A DNA stretch of 64,000 nt from Bradyrhizobium lupini (GTDB taxonomy: Bacteria; Pseudomonadota; Alphaproteobacteria; Rhizobiales; Xanthobacteraceae), in contig NZ_CP162553.1 of the NCBI RefSeq assembly GCF_040939785.1, positions 1,736,001-1,800,000 on the forward strand. Reading direction: 5' to 3'. The first letter of the stretch is position 1; each line of letters opens with the position of its first letter. The position numbers and the translations under genes were made by a program. Positions 9,263-18,508 of this stretch are shown piece by piece. The notes under the pieces were generated by a model, which ran no database searches, was not told the DNA's origin, and saw nothing but the letters and a program-made list of their open reading frames with translations.

Positions 9263-9375
9263 GACGAAGCCGGACGGCCGGATCGCCGATAGGCCAACGC
9301 GTCCCCATACCCTATATAGGGCGGTAGCAGACAACAACGCGTTTTGGACCGCAGGACGCAACTCGGACCCCAGAC

Positions 9376-10017
9376 ATGACCGACACGACCTCGATGAAAC
9401 ACCAGACACCCTTAACATCCGGTGATTTCACCGCCGCCGACGAGCCGTTTGCGCTGTTCGAGGCCTGGCTGAACGAAGCCATCAAGAGCGAGCCGAACGA
9501 TCCGAACGCCATGGCGCTCGCGACCGTCGATCCCGACGGCCTGCCGGACGTGCGCATGGTGCTGATGAAGGGCTTCGATACCGATGGTTTCGTCTTCTAC
9601 AGCCACATCGCCAGCCAGAAGGGCCGCGAACTCGCCGCAAATCCTAAGGCGGCGTTACTTTTTCACTGGAAGTCGCTGCGCCGTCAGGTCCGCATCCGCG
9701 GCAACGTGACGCCGGTGACCGAGGCCGAAGCCGACGCCTATTTCGCCACCCGTCCCAAGCAGGCGCAGATCGGCGCCTGGGCGAGCAAGCAGTCGCAGGA
9801 GCTCGAGAGCCGCTTCGCTTTCGAGCAGGCGATCGCCAAGGTCGCCGCCAAGCACATGATCGGCAAGGTGCCGCGTCCGCCGGGCTGGAGCGGCTGGCGT
9901 ATAACACCGTCGCGTATCGAGTTCTGGCACGACCGCCCGTTCCGCCTGCACGACCGCATTGAATTTCGCCGTGACGCGGCCGGCCAGAAATGGTCCAAGA
10001 CGCGAATGTATCCCTAG
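9376..10017 (+). CDS. pdxH: pyridoxamine 5'-phosphate oxidase
   Basis: PdxH oxidises pyridoxine or pyridoxamine 5'-phosphate to pyridoxal 5'-phosphate with FMN and oxygen. The 213-aa length is typical. Conserved blocks are [21 protein letters not shown] (FMN and substrate binding), [29 protein letters not shown], and the C-terminal [10 protein letters not shown]...[13 protein letters not shown] plus WSKTRMYP. It is divergent from the lipoprotein gene and about 90 nt upstream of an SDR gene on the same strand. Confidence 0.97.
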   Translation: MTDTTSMKHQTPLTSGDFTAADEPFALFEAWLNEAIKSEPNDPNAMALATVDPDGLPDVRMVLMKGFDTDGFVFYSHIASQKGRELAANPKAALLFHWKSLRRQVRIRGNVTPVTEAEADAYFATRPKQAQIGAWASKQSQELESRFAFEQAIAKVAAKHMIGKVPRPPGWSGWRITPSRIEFWHDRPFRLHDRIEFRRDAAGQKWSKTRMYP

Positions 10018-10108
10018 AACTTTGTTCGAGAATGATCCCTTCGGAAAACCGCTGCACAGTTTGCGCTAACGCGGCCCTCCGGGTCCGGATCATGCTCCAG
10101 CCTGAAAG

Positions 10109-10867
10109 ATGTCCATGCCGCAGTCGTCCAATGCGCCGCGCCGTACGCTGCTCCTGACCGGGGCGAGCCGCGGCATCGGCCATGCCACCGTGATCCGTTT
10201 CTCCTCGGCCGGCTGGCGCGTGATCACCTGCTCGCGGCATCCGTTCCCGGAGGATTGTCCCTGGGACGCGGGCCCTGAGGACCATATCCAGGTCGACCTC
10301 GCCACCCCCGCAGATACCACGCGCGCGATCTCCGACATCCGCGACCGTCTCGAAGGCGGCATGCTGCATGCGCTGGTCAACAACGCCGCGATCTCGCCGA
10401 AGGGGGCCGGCGGCTCCAGGCTCGGCTCGATCGACACCGACCTCGACACCTGGACGCACGTGTTCAATGTCAACTTCTTCGCGCCGATCATGATGGCGCG
10501 CGGGCTGATCGAGGAATTGAAGGCGGCCAAGGGCTCTGTCGTGAACGTCACCTCGATCGCGGGCTCGCGCGTGCATCCCTTCGCGGGCGCGGCCTACGCC
10601 ACCTCGAAGGCCGCGCTGGCGTCCCTGACGCGCGAAATGGCCTCCGACTTCGGCCGCGTCGGCGTGCGCGTCAACGCGATCGCGCCGGGCGAGATCGACA
10701 CCTCGATCCTGTCGCCGGGCACCGAGAAGATCGTCGACCAGCAGATCCCGATGCACCGGCTCGGCACACCGGACGAGGTCGCCAAGATCATCTACGTGCT
10801 GTGCACGGACACCAGTTCTTACGTCAACGGCGCCGAGATCCACATCAACGGCGGCCAGCACGTGTAG
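10109..10867 (+). CDS. SDR family NAD(P)-dependent oxidoreductase
   Basis: This is a classical short-chain dehydrogenase of 252 aa. The nucleotide-binding motif TGASRGIG lies near residues 17-24, NNAA near 91-94, and the catalytic Ser (NVTSIAGS) and YATSK follow. The C-terminal CTDTSSYVNGAEIHINGGQ matches the usual cofactor/oligomer end. Substrate is not evident; the family includes 3-oxoacyl-ACP reductases and sugar or alcohol dehydrogenases. It could be co-transcribed with pdxH, although the 91-nt gap leaves that open. Confidence 0.9.
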   Translation: MSMPQSSNAPRRTLLLTGASRGIGHATVIRFSSAGWRVITCSRHPFPEDCPWDAGPEDHIQVDLATPADTTRAISDIRDRLEGGMLHALVNNAAISPKGAGGSRLGSIDTDLDTWTHVFNVNFFAPIMMARGLIEELKAAKGSVVNVTSIAGSRVHPFAGAAYATSKAALASLTREMASDFGRVGVRVNAIAPGEIDTSILSPGTEKIVDQQIPMHRLGTPDEVAKIIYVLCTDTSSYVNGAEIHINGGQHV

Positions 10868-10873
10868 GCTACC

Positions 10874-10990
10874 GCGTCATTGCAAGCGCAAGCGAAGCAA
10901 TCCAGACTGCCTCGGTGAGGACAGTCTGGATTGCCTCGTCGCTTCAGTGCAAAATTGCTTCGCAATTTTGTCGCGAGCTCCTCGCAATGA
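10874..10990. repeat. intergenic palindromic repeat, GAAGCAATCCAGACTGCCTC family
   Basis: The element starts as GTCATTGCAAGCGC and contains the inverted halves CAATCCAGACTG and CAGTCTGGATTG. A second short inverted repeat follows (AAAATTGCTTCGCAATTTT), and the element closes with GAGCTCCTCGCAATGA. It would form a long cruciform or RNA hairpin. This sequence type is familiar as a dispersed REP-like element of Bradyrhizobium. It lies directly after the SDR stop and may act as a transcript end. Confidence 0.8.
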
Positions 10991-11073
10991 TGATGCTGGA
11001 AATTACGCCGGAGAAGCAAGGCGATCCAGACAACGCCGCCGCAAGACCTGGATCGCCCTTAGCTTTCCGTTCC

Positions 11074-11292
11074 TCAATCGAGTCGAATCCGACGTGACCT
11101 CTCGCGTGGCTGCGGAGCGGCCGTGCTGATTGCAGTCGAGCAATCGTCGTCGTTCTCGCCGTCGAGCAGCGGAGCACCACAGTGCCGGCACATGCGCGCC
11201 GACATCGACGACGCCTTGCCGCTCGTCGCGACGTGGCGATAGCTCGCCAGATCGATGACGTTGGGGGGCGTCGTTATGTGTTTTTCAACCAT
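11074..11292 (-). CDS. small hypothetical protein with CxxC motif (72 aa)
   Basis: This soluble protein contains MCRHCGAPLLDG, a CxxC pair that could be half of a zinc site, plus a third Cys in DDDCST and a basic C-terminus (RERSRRIRLD). The N-terminus IDLASYRH resembles short Bradyrhizobium proteins of unknown role. There is no signal peptide. The ORF stands alone between a repeat and corA. I do not recognise a domain. Confidence 0.55.
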   Translation of the reverse strand: MVEKHITTPPNVIDLASYRHVATSGKASSMSARMCRHCGAPLLDGENDDDCSTAISTAAPQPRERSRRIRLD

Positions 11293-11478
11293 GGCTGTTC
11301 CTCGCGGCTTACCTGCTCCTTATCGCAGACAAGTTTCGCGCAAACGTTCAGCCCACCGCTCAAATTTTACCGGAGGAATTGGGGCGGCGAGCACACATCG
11401 CCGTGCGGCCGCAATCCCGCTCTATTCTGCGACACCAGACACTGTGTCTCTGCGTCCGGCGTAAGGTCTCGGTCACTA

Positions 11479-12456
11479 TTACAGCCACTTCTTCCACTTG
11501 AATATCCAGTACGGAACGATCGCCGCAATCAGCATCAGCACCAGCGCGAACGGATAACCGTGCACCCATTCGAGTTCCGGCATCGACTTGAAGTTCATGC
11601 CGTAGATCGAGGCGATTAGCGTCGGCGGCATCAGGACAACCGCCATGACCGAAAACAGCTTGATGATGTTGTTCTGCTCGAGATTGACGACGCCGAGCAT
11701 GGCGTCGAGCACAAAGGTGATCTTGCTGGAGAGATAGGAGGCATGATCGGTCAGCGAGACGACGTCACGCTGCATGGTCTTGAGCTGCTCGCGCATGTCC
11801 TTCGACCATTTCACGCCCTCCACCACCGCGGAAAGGAAGGCGACGACGCGGCCGATCGAGACCAGGCTCTCGCGGACCTTGGAGGTCAGATCGCCCTTGC
11901 GGCCGATCGAGATCAGGATTTGCGAATATTGCTTGGCGTGACCGTGGCGCTCGCTCTCCGGCTCGAAAATGTCATGGGAGACCTGATCGATCTCGGCGCC
12001 GCAGCGCTCCAGGATGTCGGCGCAGCGGTCGATCACGGCATCGAGCAGCTCCATCAGCACCATCTCGCCGGTGATGGCCGGTGTGCAGGAACGGGCCAGC
12101 TTGGCCTCGACCAGCGCAAAGGGCTTGGGCTGGTCATAGCGCACCGTTACCAGGCGGTGGTCGCCCAGAATGAACGTGACCGCCGTGGTCCTCGGCATAT
12201 CGGTATCGGATTGGCACATCAGCGTCGCGGTCATGTAGCGCGCGCCGTTCTCCATATAGAGGCGGCTCGAGATCTCGATCTCCTGCATGTCCTCCCGGGT
12301 CGGGATTGCGATCCCCGAGAGCTTCTCGACGGCTTTGTCCTCGGCCGCGGTGGGGTTGACCAGGTCGATCCAGACCGCATGCTCCGGGACTGCTGCGAGA
12401 TCCTCGATGACGGCCTTCTTGAGGGAGGACTCGAAGGGAACGAACACAGAAAACAT
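11479..12456 (-). CDS. corA: magnesium/cobalt transporter CorA
   Basis: CorA is a pentameric inner-membrane channel for Mg2+ (also Co2+ and Ni2+). The 325-aa protein has a large N-terminal cytoplasmic domain, a long helix and two C-terminal membrane helices. The signature YGMNF lies at the end of the first helix (TLIASIYGMNFKSMPE), and the C-terminus is the usual Lys-rich tail (FKWKKWL). The start is taken as the ATG at 12456; a TTG two codons upstream is also in frame. It is monocistronic, with clear intergenic space on both sides. Confidence 0.94.
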   Translation of the reverse strand: MFSVFVPFESSLKKAVIEDLAAVPEHAVWIDLVNPTAAEDKAVEKLSGIAIPTREDMQEIEISSRLYMENGARYMTATLMCQSDTDMPRTTAVTFILGDHRLVTVRYDQPKPFALVEAKLARSCTPAITGEMVLMELLDAVIDRCADILERCGAEIDQVSHDIFEPESERHGHAKQYSQILISIGRKGDLTSKVRESLVSIGRVVAFLSAVVEGVKWSKDMREQLKTMQRDVVSLTDHASYLSSKITFVLDAMLGVVNLEQNNIIKLFSVMAVVLMPPTLIASIYGMNFKSMPELEWVHGYPFALVLMLIAAIVPYWIFKWKKWL

Positions 12457-12792
12457 GCACAACTCCAGCAGGGGCCTGCGACAGACTGACAGCGCTTAGC
12501 GCGATTCTGACAAGTTGATGATGACAAGCACATTAACGGAGCGTTTGCATTTGTGGCGACGCCATGGCCCAGCTGTGGCACGGAATCGACACTTACGACC
12601 GTTTTGCCCAAAAACCGGCGCTGGCCCGCAAAACTTGCGGCAGAAAAGCCACAGGTAAGGTCTTGCAGCGCGGGAGAAGCGTCGTGAGGCTGGAATTGTG
12701 GCAGATTTCAACGATAATGGGGCCAACGGAATCGTGGAATTGGGCTTACTCAAGCTCCACGAAAGCTTGTTGTTGTCGATTGGAACCAAATC
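12457..12792. other. intergenic region between divergent corA and L,D-transpeptidase, 336 bp
   Basis: This region must hold both promoters. It is locally less GC-rich than the coding DNA, especially around 12480-12560 and 12700-12780. No classical operator, RNA gene or conserved EcfG-type promoter was recognised, and I do not call a gene in it. Confidence 0.5.
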
Positions 12793-13479
12793 ATGTCGTC
12801 GCTGAAAGTTACGCTGGGTATTTTGGCCGCTGGCCTGATGCTGTCGGGCTGCATGCAGGCCACGCATTTTGAAGCGACCGACACCAAGGCCTTCAAGCCG
12901 AAGGACAAGGAACTCCTTGCCAAGGTTCGGTACGAGAACACCCCGGTCGCAGAGCCGTTCCGCCGCGCCATCGTTGAGTACCACCGCAAGGAATCGCCGG
13001 GCTCGATTGTGGTCGATTCCGACAACCATTACCTCTACTACGTTCTGGATGGCGGCAAGGCGATCCGCTACGGCATCACCGTCGGTGAAGAAGCCATGGC
13101 TTGGTCGGGCATCGCCAAGGTGGGCAGCAAGACCGAGTGGCCGGCCTGGCACCCCACCCCCGGCGAAATTTCGCGCCTGGGCGTGCCCACCTTCGTCGCC
13201 CCCGGTCCGGACAATCCAATGGGCTCCCGCGCGATGTATCTCTACTCCGGCGGCAAGGACACATTGTTCCGCATTCACGGCACCAACCAGCCGGAATATA
13301 TCGGCGCGTCGATCTCGTCGGGCTGCATCCGCCTGACCAACGAGGACGCGATCGACCTCTATGATCGCGTCAAGGTCGGCACCCTCGTTGTGGTGCTCGA
13401 GCCCAAGCATGGCGACTCGCCCTACAATTCACGGCTTGCGCTCGGCGGCAGCCAAACTGGCCAGGCGGGCAGCTACTGA
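12793..13479 (+). CDS. L,D-transpeptidase lipoprotein (YkuD domain)
   Basis: The 228-aa protein has a lipoprotein signal with lipobox LSGC (C20), so it is anchored in the envelope. A YkuD domain spans about 70-210. The catalytic His is in FRIHGTN (H162) and the nucleophile Cys is in SISSGCIRL (C178). Such enzymes make 3-3 peptidoglycan cross-links or attach proteins to peptidoglycan. Alphaproteobacteria often carry many paralogues. A strong hairpin terminator follows 25 nt after the stop. The convergent neighbour is an extensin-like protein, also a cell-envelope gene. Confidence 0.93.
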   Translation: MSSLKVTLGILAAGLMLSGCMQATHFEATDTKAFKPKDKELLAKVRYENTPVAEPFRRAIVEYHRKESPGSIVVDSDNHYLYYVLDGGKAIRYGITVGEEAMAWSGIAKVGSKTEWPAWHPTPGEISRLGVPTFVAPGPDNPMGSRAMYLYSGGKDTLFRIHGTNQPEYIGASISSGCIRLTNEDAIDLYDRVKVGTLVVVLEPKHGDSPYNSRLALGGSQTGQAGSY

Positions 13480-14637
13480 TCAGGTACCTGATCTCTGACA
13501 TTCAAAAGCGCCGGTCTCACCGGCGCTTTTTTGTTGCCGGCTTGTGCGGCCGGGCTTTTGGCCGTCGGCCGCCGGCTTGTCCGGGGAGGCAGCCGACTTC
13601 TCCGACGCCTCGTCGTCAATTCCTTGCTTCGTCTCGGGCTTGGCCTCGGGCTTCGCTTCGGGTTTGGCCGCGACCTCACGCGGCGGCGCCTCCTCGGGCC
13701 GTTCCGCCGGCAGCAGCGGGGCAACCTGCGGCAGCGGATCCCAGACGTTCCACTGGCAGATCCGGTAGTCGTTGCGCCGCTGCGCGAGATCGAGATGGAT
13801 ATGGTCCTCGTGGTACCAATCCGAGCCGGGGCCGAGCACGGTCGAAAAGCGCGAGCAGACCGAATGCAGCACGCGCTCGCGCACCTCGCGCGGCATGGTG
13901 CGGTCGGTCAGGCCGATCGACTGCCCGTTAGCGAGCTTGATGGCGCGCACATCGATCGCATTGGCCTTGCCGTGCTCGGACAGCATGGCGCCGACGACGC
14001 GGTTGCGGCCACGACACTCGAAGCTGTCGAAATTGTCGAGATCGCTGATGGTCGAGCCGAGGCTCGCGGCCAGCGGCACCACGTCCTTGCGCACCCAATC
14101 GGCGATTGCGGATGCCATGGTGCAGCGGAGGATCGCCGCCGGCTTGACCGCCACCTTGCGCTTGTCCGGCAGCACGATGGCCTCGAGCCGCACCAGATCC
14201 TCGCCGCCACAGGCGCCGGGGCCGCGGATATCCGGGATCGAAGGCGCGATCGCGATCTCCTCGGTCAGCGCGAGGCGGCACGCCGAGGCCTGCTTCTCGG
14301 GCGGCGGCGCGGCTTCGGCGGGCTGGGCGGCGCCAGGTTTGTCCGCGGAAGGCTTGTCTTCGGTCTCCGCAGGAGCCTCGTCCGATGCCTTGGCCGACCC
14401 CTTGGGGGCCTCCTCGGGGCGAGGTCTTGGGAGCGGGATCCTGCCAGAGATATTGGCAGAATGAACCGTGGCGCGCGGCCGTGGTGCCGCAATACCAAAG
14501 ATGTCCAGCGGGGACCCATATTTGCGCGCCTCTGCCCGATCCGCGAGCCCGAGCGCGACGGTAACCATTGCCGCGCCGACGGACATATAGCCGCGATAAG
14601 ACCATTTGCGGCGAAAGGCGGGCAGGCTAAAACTCAT
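13480..14637 (-). CDS. extensin-like family protein
   Basis: The 385-aa protein starts at ATG 14637 (MSFSLPAFRRKW) with an N-terminal hydrophobic segment at about 18-34 that acts as signal or anchor. A Pro/Glu/Ala-rich linker follows. The extensin-like C-terminal domain begins near CRLALTEEIA and contains GPGACGGEDLVRLEAI, RCTMASAIADWV, CRGRNRVVGAMLSEH and a terminal HEDHIHLDLA. The domain is related to D-Ala-D-Ala-type peptidases, and its His/Asp residues may bind zinc. A low-complexity Lys/Pro/Glu tail ends the protein, and its last codons run through the terminator of the opposite gene. Confidence 0.88.
   Translation of the reverse strand: MSFSLPAFRRKWSYRGYMSVGAAMVTVALGLADRAEARKYGSPLDIFGIAAPRPRATVHSANISGRIPLPRPRPEEAPKGSAKASDEAPAETEDKPSADKPGAAQPAEAAPPPEKQASACRLALTEEIAIAPSIPDIRGPGACGGEDLVRLEAIVLPDKRKVAVKPAAILRCTMASAIADWVRKDVVPLAASLGSTISDLDNFDSFECRGRNRVVGAMLSEHGKANAIDVRAIKLANGQSIGLTDRTMPREVRERVLHSVCSRFSTVLGPGSDWYHEDHIHLDLAQRRNDYRICQWNVWDPLPQVAPLLPAERPEEAPPREVAAKPEAKPEAKPETKQGIDDEASEKSAASPDKPAADGQKPGRTSRQQKSAGETGAFECQRSGT
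13504..13533 (+). terminator. intrinsic terminator after L,D-transpeptidase gene
   Basis: AAAAGCGCCGG is followed by a 5-nt loop, CCGGCGC and then a run of six T. The stem is perfect. The A-run on the left means it can also work in the opposite direction. It lies inside the 3' end of the extensin-like reading frame on the other strand. Confidence 0.9.
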
Positions 14638-14702
14638 GACAATTCTTTGGCCCAACGCTGAGAGCGACAATCCGCCCAGCGGCTTCTCGGAGGAACGACG
14701 GA

Positions 14703-16331
14703 ATGCTTGGTTTGATGCAAGACTGGCCCCTGCTCTGCCACAGGATCATCGAACACGCCGCCAAGATTCATGGCAAGCAGGAGGTCGTGACGCGCTCGGT
14801 CGAGGGACCGATCCATCGCACCACCTATGCCGATATCCACAAGCGCGCGCTCAAGGTCTCGCAGATGCTGGAGCGCGACGGCATCAAGCTCGGCGACCGT
14901 GTCGCAACGATCGCCTGGAACACCTGGCGCCATCTTGAGGTCTGGTACGGCATCATGGGGATCGGCGCCATCTGCCATACCGTCAATCCCCGCCTTTTCC
15001 CCGAGCAGATCGCCTGGATCATCAACCATGCGCAGGACCGCATCGTGATGACCGATATCACGTTCATTCCGGTCCTGGAGAAGATCGCCGACAAGCTGAC
15101 AAGCGTGGAACGCTATGTCGTGCTCACCGACAAGGCGCACATGCCGCAGACGACGCTGAAGAACGTGGTCGCCTACGAGGACTGGATTGCGGAGGCCGAC
15201 GGCAAGTTTAAATGGAAGGACTTTGACGAGAACACGGCGGCCGCGATGTGCTACACATCGGGCACCACCGGCGATCCCAAAGGCGTGCTGTATTCGCATC
15301 GCTCCAACGTGCTGCACGCGCTGATGGCCAACAATGTCGACGCGCTCGGTACCAGCGCCTCCGAAACCATGCTTCCCGTGGTGCCGCTCTTCCACGCCAA
15401 CAGCTGGGGCATCGCCTTCTCCGCGCCGTCGCAGGGCACCAAGCTCGTCATGCCCGGCGCCAAGCTCGACGGCGCCTCGGTCTATGAGCTGCTCTCGACC
15501 GAGAGGGTGACGCATACCGCCGGCGTGCCCACGGTGTGGCTGATGCTGCTCCAGCACATGACCGCGAACAATCTGAAGCTGCCGGACCTGAAGATGGTGA
15601 TCTGCGGCGGCTCGGCGATGCCGCGTTCGATGATCAAGGCCTTCCTCGACATGGGCTCGAACGTCCGTCACGCCTGGGGCATGACCGAGATGAGCCCGAT
15701 CGGCAGCGTCGCGGCGCTGAAGCCGCCGTTCCAGAATGCGACCGGCGAGGCGCGGCTCGACGTGCTCCAGATGCAGGGCTACGCGCCGTTCGCCGTCGAG
15801 ATGAAGATCACCGACGATGCCGGCAAGGAACTGCCGTGGGACGGCACGACCTTCGGCCGCCTCAAGGTCGCCGGCCCGGCCGTCGCCAAGGCCTATTACC
15901 GGGTCGACGCCAACATTCTCGACGAGGACGGCTTCTTCGACACCGGCGACGTCGCGACCATCGACGAAGCCGGCTACATGCGGATCACCGACCGCTCCAA
16001 GGACGTGATCAAGTCCGGCGGCGAGTGGATTTCCTCGATCGAGCTGGAGAACCTCGCAGTCGGCCATCCCGCGGTGGCGGAAGCCGCCGTGATCGGCGTG
16101 TTCCATCCCAAATGGGACGAGCGTCCGCTGCTGATCGTGCAGCTGAAGCAGGGCCAGCAGGCCAGCCGCGAGGACATCCTGAAGTTCATGGATGGCAAGA
16201 TCGCCAAATGGTGGATGCCCGACGACGTTGCCTTCGTCGACGGTATCCCCCACACGGCGACGGGCAAGATCCTGAAGACCGCGCTGCGCGATCAGTTTAG
16301 GGAATACCGCTTCCCGAACGCGGCGGCGTAG
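14703..16331 (+). CDS. AMP-forming acyl-CoA ligase (long/medium-chain fatty acid type)
   Basis: This ANL-superfamily enzyme of 542 aa activates a carboxylic acid to acyl-CoA through an acyl-AMP. It has the P-loop-like CYTSGTTGDPKGV near 182-194, the A5 motif HAWGMTEMSP, the A7 motif DGFFDTGDVATID, the hinge ITDRSKDVIKSGGEWIS and the catalytic Lys in TATGKILKT near the C-terminus. It resembles medium-chain ligases of the AlkK/DmdB group, but the substrate is not certain. It starts 65 nt from the divergent extensin-like gene and is followed by a palindromic repeat. Confidence 0.93.
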   Translation: MLGLMQDWPLLCHRIIEHAAKIHGKQEVVTRSVEGPIHRTTYADIHKRALKVSQMLERDGIKLGDRVATIAWNTWRHLEVWYGIMGIGAICHTVNPRLFPEQIAWIINHAQDRIVMTDITFIPVLEKIADKLTSVERYVVLTDKAHMPQTTLKNVVAYEDWIAEADGKFKWKDFDENTAAAMCYTSGTTGDPKGVLYSHRSNVLHALMANNVDALGTSASETMLPVVPLFHANSWGIAFSAPSQGTKLVMPGAKLDGASVYELLSTERVTHTAGVPTVWLMLLQHMTANNLKLPDLKMVICGGSAMPRSMIKAFLDMGSNVRHAWGMTEMSPIGSVAALKPPFQNATGEARLDVLQMQGYAPFAVEMKITDDAGKELPWDGTTFGRLKVAGPAVAKAYYRVDANILDEDGFFDTGDVATIDEAGYMRITDRSKDVIKSGGEWISSIELENLAVGHPAVAEAAVIGVFHPKWDERPLLIVQLKQGQQASREDILKFMDGKIAKWWMPDDVAFVDGIPHTATGKILKTALRDQFREYRFPNAAA

Positions 16332-16341
16332 GCCATCTCGG

Positions 16342-16461
16342 ACGTCGTGCCCGGGCTTCGTCCCGCCTGCGGGGCCAAAGCCCCTTCGGCGCGGCGACGG
16401 CCCGGACATCCGCGTCCTCATGGCAAAAAGACGTGAATGGCCGGTCAAGCCCGGCCATGAC
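16342..16461. repeat. intergenic palindromic repeat, GGCCGGTCAAGCCCGGCCATGAC family member
   Basis: The region contains degenerate inverted copies: GTCGTGCCCGGGCTTCGTCC on the left and AAGCCCGGCCATGAC on the right. The centre contains GGACATCCGCGTCCTCATGG and AAGACGTGAATGGCCGG. It shares cores with the elements at 4384-4456 and 18379-18466. It appears to be a longer, partly decayed copy. Confidence 0.7.
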
Positions 16462-16573
16462 GATGCAGCCTTCTGCGGAACTCTTGAATTTGCCCGCGGG
16501 CCGTGGTCTCAACGGCCCATCGTCGTGCCAGATCGGCCGGCACCGTCCCCAAGATCCCGGCAGAGCTGACCCG

Positions 16574-17428
16574 ATGGCCCGCAGGTTTTCCGCTCCCTAC
16601 CAGTCGGAGCCCGTCTCCAGCCTCGCGAGCTGGGCGCGCAATCTGGCCGTGTTCGCCGTGGTGGCGGTGGTGGTCTCGATCATCATCGTCCGGTTCGGCT
16701 TCCTGGAGATGAAGCCGGCGCTCGCGACCTTCTTCGGCGGGCTCGGGATTGCCGCGCTCTCGATCCTGTTCGGGCTCGCCGGCTTCGCCGCGATCTGGCA
16801 GAACGGCTCGCGCGGCATGGCGCGCATCCTGCTTGCGTTCCTGATCGACGGCGCGATCCTCGCCTATCCCGCTTATCTCGGCCTGCAATACCGCAAGCTG
16901 CCGGCGATCCACGACATCACCACCGACCCGATCGACCCGCCGCGCTTCGACGCCCTGGCCCGCCTGCGCACCGGCGATGGTGCCAATACCGCTGTGTATG
17001 CCGGCCTCTATTCGGCCGAGCAGCAGCGTCAATTCTATCCCGATATCGAGCCGATCGAGCTCGAGATTTCAGTCGACCGCGCCTATGCGATCGCGCTTCA
17101 GCTGGTCAACAAGCGCAAATGGTTGATCATCGACGAGCGCGCGCCGCAGCCCCCGCGCCGCATCGGCCGCATCGAGGCGGTGGCGCGCTCACCGATCATG
17201 GGTTTCCGCGAGGACATCGCCATCCGGGTCGTGCCCGACGGCGAGGATTCCCGCGTCGATATCCGCTCCGCCTCGCGCTATTTCGAGAGCGACCTCGGCA
17301 GCAACGCCGCACGCGTGAAGAAATTCATCGACGATCTCAACACCGCCGCCGATGCCGACGCACTCAAGCCGGTGAAGAAGACGCCGGTGGCGCCGCCGAA
17401 GGCGCCGGCGAAGACGGTGAAGAAGTGA
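16574..17428 (+). CDS. DUF1499 family membrane protein
   Basis: The 284-aa protein starts at ATG 16574 (MARRFSAPYQSEPV). Three hydrophobic segments lie in the first ~120 residues (about 22-42, 52-73, 85-105). The C-terminal domain matches DUF1499: YPDIEPIELEISVDRAY, RIGRIEAVARSPIMGFREDIAIRV and VDIRSASRYFESDLGSNAARVKKFIDDL. The function is unknown. The Lys/Pro/Ala-rich tail is low complexity. An earlier in-frame start at 16433 lies in repeat DNA and is rejected. It is convergent with the MBL hydrolase, with 7 nt between stops. Confidence 0.88.
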   Translation: MARRFSAPYQSEPVSSLASWARNLAVFAVVAVVVSIIIVRFGFLEMKPALATFFGGLGIAALSILFGLAGFAAIWQNGSRGMARILLAFLIDGAILAYPAYLGLQYRKLPAIHDITTDPIDPPRFDALARLRTGDGANTAVYAGLYSAEQQRQFYPDIEPIELEISVDRAYAIALQLVNKRKWLIIDERAPQPPRRIGRIEAVARSPIMGFREDIAIRVVPDGEDSRVDIRSASRYFESDLGSNAARVKKFIDDLNTAADADALKPVKKTPVAPPKAPAKTVKK

Positions 17429-17435
17429 CGGTAGG

Positions 17436-18359
17436 CTAAGCGTTCGCCATCCGATAGGTCCCGCCGATCACGGGATCGCCGTCCGTCGCCACCACGCCGC
17501 GGGCGACCAGGTCTTCCAGATGCGCCAGCACGGAGTAGCCCGCCGCCGTGGTGAGCCTCGGATCGATGCCGATATAGATCGCCCGGACCATGGTCGGGAT
17601 GTCGGTCTCGCCCTTGGCAAGGCGGTGCAGGATGGAGGCCTCGCGCGCCTTGCGGTGACGGATCAGGAAGCGCACGAAGCGCGGACCGTCCGGAATTTCG
17701 GGGCCGTGACCGGAGAAATACACATCCTCCTCGCGCGCGGCGAGACGATCCAGCGATTCCATGTAGTCGATCATCGACCCGTCGGGCGGGGCCACGATCG
17801 AGGTCGACCACCCCATCACGTGATCGCCGACGAAGTTGAATTTTCGCTCGGACCAGGCAAAAGCGAGGTGATTGGCGGTATGGCCGGGTGTCGCCACGGC
17901 CTCGAGCCGCCAGCCATCTCCTTCGACCACGTCGCCATGGCCGATCCTGATATCGGGCGCGAAGTCGCGGTCGGCGCCGGATTCCGGGTTGTGCTTCTCG
18001 CTCTCGAAGCGCGGGCGCGAGGCGCGGTGCGGGCCTTCGGCGTAAACTGGCGCGCCGGTCGACCGCTTGATCCGCGCGGTGTTCGGCGAATGGTCGCGGT
18101 GGGTGTGGGTGACGAAGATATGGCTCACCGTCTCGCCGCTGACGGCATCGAGCAGCGCCGCCGCATGCGCCTCGTCGTCCGGACCGGGATCGATGATCGC
18201 GACGTTGCCCCGGCCCACGATGTAGCTGACCGTGCCGGTGAAAGTGAACGGACTCGGATTGTTACAGAGCACGCGCCGCACGCCGGGGCGGACTTCCTCG
18301 ACGATGCCGGGCTTCAGCGGAAAGTCGCGGTTGAACGGGACGTCGTCGTTGTCGGACAT
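17436..18359 (-). CDS. MBL-fold metallo-hydrolase
   Basis: The 307-aa protein starts at ATG 18359 (MSDNDDVPFNRDFPLK). The metal-binding motif THTHRDHS is the beta-lactamase-fold HxHxDH, with additional His in TPGHTANHLAF and GHGPEIPD. It resembles LACTB2/glyoxalase II-like hydrolases, with a C-terminal winged-helix-like part (EDLVARGVVATDGDPVIGG). The substrate is unknown. An alternative start in the repeat at 18410 is not credible. It is separated from gcdH by a palindromic repeat. Confidence 0.9.
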   Translation of the reverse strand: MSDNDDVPFNRDFPLKPGIVEEVRPGVRRVLCNNPSPFTFTGTVSYIVGRGNVAIIDPGPDDEAHAAALLDAVSGETVSHIFVTHTHRDHSPNTARIKRSTGAPVYAEGPHRASRPRFESEKHNPESGADRDFAPDIRIGHGDVVEGDGWRLEAVATPGHTANHLAFAWSERKFNFVGDHVMGWSTSIVAPPDGSMIDYMESLDRLAAREEDVYFSGHGPEIPDGPRFVRFLIRHRKAREASILHRLAKGETDIPTMVRAIYIGIDPRLTTAAGYSVLAHLEDLVARGVVATDGDPVIGGTYRMANA

Positions 18360-18378
18360 GGCTTGCTCGTACCTTGCT

Positions 18379-18466
18379 GACTTCGTCATGCCCGGCCTCG
18401 TGCCGGGCATCCACGTTCTTCGCGTGGTCTAAGACGTGGATGGCCGGGACAAGCCCGGCCATGACG
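18379..18466. repeat. intergenic palindromic repeat, near-perfect inverted arms
   Basis: The left arm reads TCGTCATGCCCGGCCTCGTG with CCGGGCATCCACGTTCTT. The right arm reads AAGACGTGGATGGCCGGGAC and AAGCCCGGCCATGAC. The two arms are largely reverse complements around CGCGTGGTC. It is the cleanest copy of this family in the window and lies between gcdH and the MBL gene, both transcribed leftward. Confidence 0.8.
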
Positions 18467-18508
18467 CGATTGGAGAGTTCAGTCGCATCCCACACTGGGG
18501 CGGTTTGC

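Noticed and set aside
12496..13410. Long minus-strand ORF opposite the L,D-transpeptidase
   Set aside because: The plus-strand gene has a lipobox and intact YkuD catalytic motif. The minus frame is its shadow.
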